NCBI GenBank assembly: GCA_005883115.1
Contig: VAZQ01000087.1
Location: forward strand, 1 to 7,027
Origin: Alphaproteobacteria bacterium
Lineage (GTDB): Bacteria; Pseudomonadota; Alphaproteobacteria; Rhizobiales; Xanthobacteraceae
Length of the DNA stretch: 7,027 bases
Direction of reading: 5' to 3'
Below are positions 5,350-7,027 of the stretch, piece by piece (the first letter of the stretch is position 1; the number at the start of each line of letters is the position of its first letter). The position numbers and the translations under genes are program-made. The notes beneath the pieces are model-generated. The model made no database searches, was not told the origin of the DNA, and saw only the letters and a program-made list of their open reading frames with translations.

Positions 5350-7027
5350 TCAATCGCGGAGCTCAACCGCCAAACCTTTCTGCACAACCGAAGACATTTC
5401 TGAATACGTGCGCTTGAACGGAGCAAATATCGTGTGAAGCCGGCTCTTCGCGATCAACATGTCATGCAAAGCAAGATAGTCGATGCCCGTGCTGAGGAAA
5501 CACGCGAGCGCGTCGTCAGGCGTTTCCACGATGGGCTCGCCTTTCACGTTGAGCGAAGTATTCAGCAACACGGGAACGCCGGTGATCGCATCAAATTCCT
5601 TGAGCAATCGACAAAGACGTTCGTTCTGGTCTGGTCGAACGGTCTGCACGCGTGCGGTACCGTCAACGTGAACGATCGCCGGAATTTTGTCCCTCCATTC
5701 AGGGCGAACGCGTTTGACGATCAGCATGAATGGGGATTCTTCATCGCCTTCGAAGATTTCGCTTGCTCGTTCCGCGAGAACAACCGGTGCGAACGGCCGG
5801 AAGGCTTGTCTGTGCTTCACCCGCTTGTTCAGTTTATCTTTCATTTCGTCCCGACGTGGATCCGCCAGGATGCTGCGATTCCCGAGGGATCGGGGCCCAA
5901 ATTCAGAACGGCCTTGGAACCAAGCAAATACATGGCCCTGGGCCAGCAGTTTTGCCGTATCCCGGCATATATCGTCGCTGGGCCTGTTTATCGTCTGCAG
6001 ACGAACAAGCCAGTTTTCCGCCGCCGCGCGCGCATTTTGATCCGAGTATGCAGTCCCAAGATAGGCATGTTTCATGCCTGATGAGCGGTGTCTTTTCAGA
6101 ATTGTCAGATAGCCGTAGTAAGCACAACCAATCGCAATGCCATCATCGCCCGCCGCCGGTTGAATCCATACGTTGTCATAGCCGGCCTCGCGCACGATCC
6201 GGCCGTTGGCCACGCAATTGAGAGCAACGCCACCGGCCATGCACAGGTTTTTGGCGCCAGTTGTTTCACGCAGCCAGATGGCGCGCTTTAGGAGCAATGT
6301 CTCCGCGTCGTCTTGAACGCGCCAAGCAACGTCCTTCCAGTGCTGCATCGAGGAACTGGCTTCCCAGTCCGGCTCCTGCTCCGGCAAGAATGGCTTATCG
6401 AACTCTACTCCCCACTCGGGAATGTCCACGTCGTCGCCGTTCGTCTCAAGTAACGGCTTGACCGCATCGGGACGGCCGTAAGGAGCCAAGCCCATCACCT
6501 CGCCGCACTTGTTCCAGTGCGCGAAAATATAGATCGAGACCCGGCTGTACAGCGCTCCGAGACCGGGCATGAAATAAAACTCGTCGCTCAGGAAACCGCG
6601 AACCGGTTTGAGCCAGATCTTTTTCAGGGTTTCAATTCTGGAGCCGTCGAATTTGTAATAGCTTTCCGACTCGCGAGCGAGCGGATTGACGTTGTCGGTC
6701 AACTGACCTGGTTCGGTCACGTCGGAACTGTAATTGCCCACTCCGTCCACCACCATCACGACCCCTTCATTGAAGGGGCAGGCGGCAAAGGCGCTGTATG
6801 CGTGCGCCAAATGATGCGATACCGTCATCACCTTGTTCGACTTCGAGAGATATAGAGGATTGTGCTTCGCTTGAATGCGTTCTTGGTCGTCCATTACTTC
6901 GGGCACATACTGAGACAACATGCGTAATTCCAAATCCTCGACTGGAAGGACGTAACAGTTGCGCACGACAAGATCGATGTCGTCAAACGAGATGCCTTCA
7001 GCCGCAAGACAGTAGTCGACAACTTTT
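5350..7027 (-). CDS. NodU/TobZ/CmcH-family carbamoyltransferase (5' end outside window)
   Basis: The enzyme transfers a carbamoyl group from carbamoyl phosphate, via carbamoyl-adenylate, to a hydroxyl of an acceptor such as a sugar, antibiotic or Nod factor. Numbered from the GTG at 6966, the N-terminal Kae1-like domain has the metal motif VSHHLAHAYSAF (His51, His52, His55), MVVDGVG (71-77) and NLCMAGGVALNCVANGRI (240-257). The C-terminal domain, of YrdC-like fold, has GRSEFGPRSLGNRSIL (352-367), HVDGTARVQTV (433-443) and NTSLNVKGEPIVETPDDA (469-486). The frame stays open for 20 more codons to the right edge with family-like sequence (AAEGISFDDIDLVVRN), so GTG 6966 is not the start and the gene is 5'-truncated by the window. 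About 558 codons are present, and perhaps 30-60 are missing. The stop TGA is at 5352-5350. GC content is lower than in the left half of the window. The acceptor is unknown and there is no evidence for nodulation genes here. Confidence 0.93.
   Translation of the reverse strand, partial: KVVDYCLAAEGISFDDIDLVVRNCYVLPVEDLELRMLSQYVPEVMDDQERIQAKHNPLYLSKSNKVMTVSHHLAHAYSAFAACPFNEGVVMVVDGVGNYSSDVTEPGQLTDNVNPLARESESYYKFDGSRIETLKKIWLKPVRGFLSDEFYFMPGLGALYSRVSIYIFAHWNKCGEVMGLAPYGRPDAVKPLLETNGDDVDIPEWGVEFDKPFLPEQEPDWEASSSMQHWKDVAWRVQDDAETLLLKRAIWLRETTGAKNLCMAGGVALNCVANGRIVREAGYDNVWIQPAAGDDGIAIGCAYYGYLTILKRHRSSGMKHAYLGTAYSDQNARAAAENWLVRLQTINRPSDDICRDTAKLLAQGHVFAWFQGRSEFGPRSLGNRSILADPRRDEMKDKLNKRVKHRQAFRPFAPVVLAERASEIFEGDEESPFMLIVKRVRPEWRDKIPAIVHVDGTARVQTVRPDQNERLCRLLKEFDAITGVPVLLNTSLNVKGEPIVETPDDALACFLSTGIDYLALHDMLIAKSRLHTIFAPFKRTYSEMSSVVQKGLAVELRD

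Noticed and set aside
5434..6081. 215-residue plus-strand ORF opposite the carbamoyltransferase
   Set aside because: The minus-strand frame carries strong conserved motifs throughout; this is its antisense shadow.
5350..7027. Naming the carbamoyltransferase nodU
   Set aside because: The family includes antibiotic and surface-sugar carbamoyltransferases, and no nod box or other nodulation gene is visible.

Overview
The window looks like a chromosomal segment of a high-GC alphaproteobacterium of the order Hyphomicrobiales, near Bradyrhizobium or its relatives. Three things suggest this. There is an orphan Bug/TctC-type solute receptor. There is a class III cyclase joined to TolB-like and TPR regions, an architecture expanded in those genomes. 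The intergenic palindromic repeats are also of a kind I associate with that group (ATTGCCGGG...CCCGGCAAT and GTAGGGTGGGCAAA...TTTGCCCACCCTAC). This placement comes from remembered family knowledge, not from a search.

Layout on the + strand. Bases 1-952 hold the 3' part of a periplasmic tricarboxylate-transport-type substrate-binding protein. Bases 962-1090 hold a composite palindromic repeat, followed by a short leader. Bases 1238-2959 hold a class III adenylate cyclase gene broken by two frame disruptions, near 1946 and 2725. Its cyclase domain is complete up to a premature TAA; the TolB-like and TPR regions lie in other frames. Bases 2986-3201 hold repeats. A CodA-like amidohydrolase ends at 4533 and is bracketed by two related copies of one palindromic repeat, at 2986-3093 and 4540-4676.

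Layout on the - strand. A large NodU/TobZ/CmcH-type carbamoyltransferase enters from beyond the right edge and stops at 5350. An isochorismatase-like cysteine hydrolase (5323 down to 4757) follows 26 bases later. The two probably form an operon. It converges on the amidohydrolase, with repeat copy 2 in the 223-base gap. Base composition falls towards the right edge: hand counts of four 60-base lines give 38 GC at 121-180, 46 at 2221-2280, 25 at 6601-6660 and 27 at 6841-6900. The carbamoyltransferase may therefore belong to an acquired accessory cluster.

How the genes may work together. Only the two minus-strand genes are convincingly linked: one enzyme adds a carbamoyl group to an unknown acceptor, and the other belongs to a superfamily that includes carbamoyl-amide hydrolases. 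The other genes look like independent units separated by repeats. I see no CRISPR array, tRNA, rRNA or complete insertion sequence. The points most worth a second look are the altered predicted active site of the amidohydrolase, the preserved catalytic domain of the broken cyclase, the repeat pair around the amidohydrolase, and the carbamoyltransferase/hydrolase pair.
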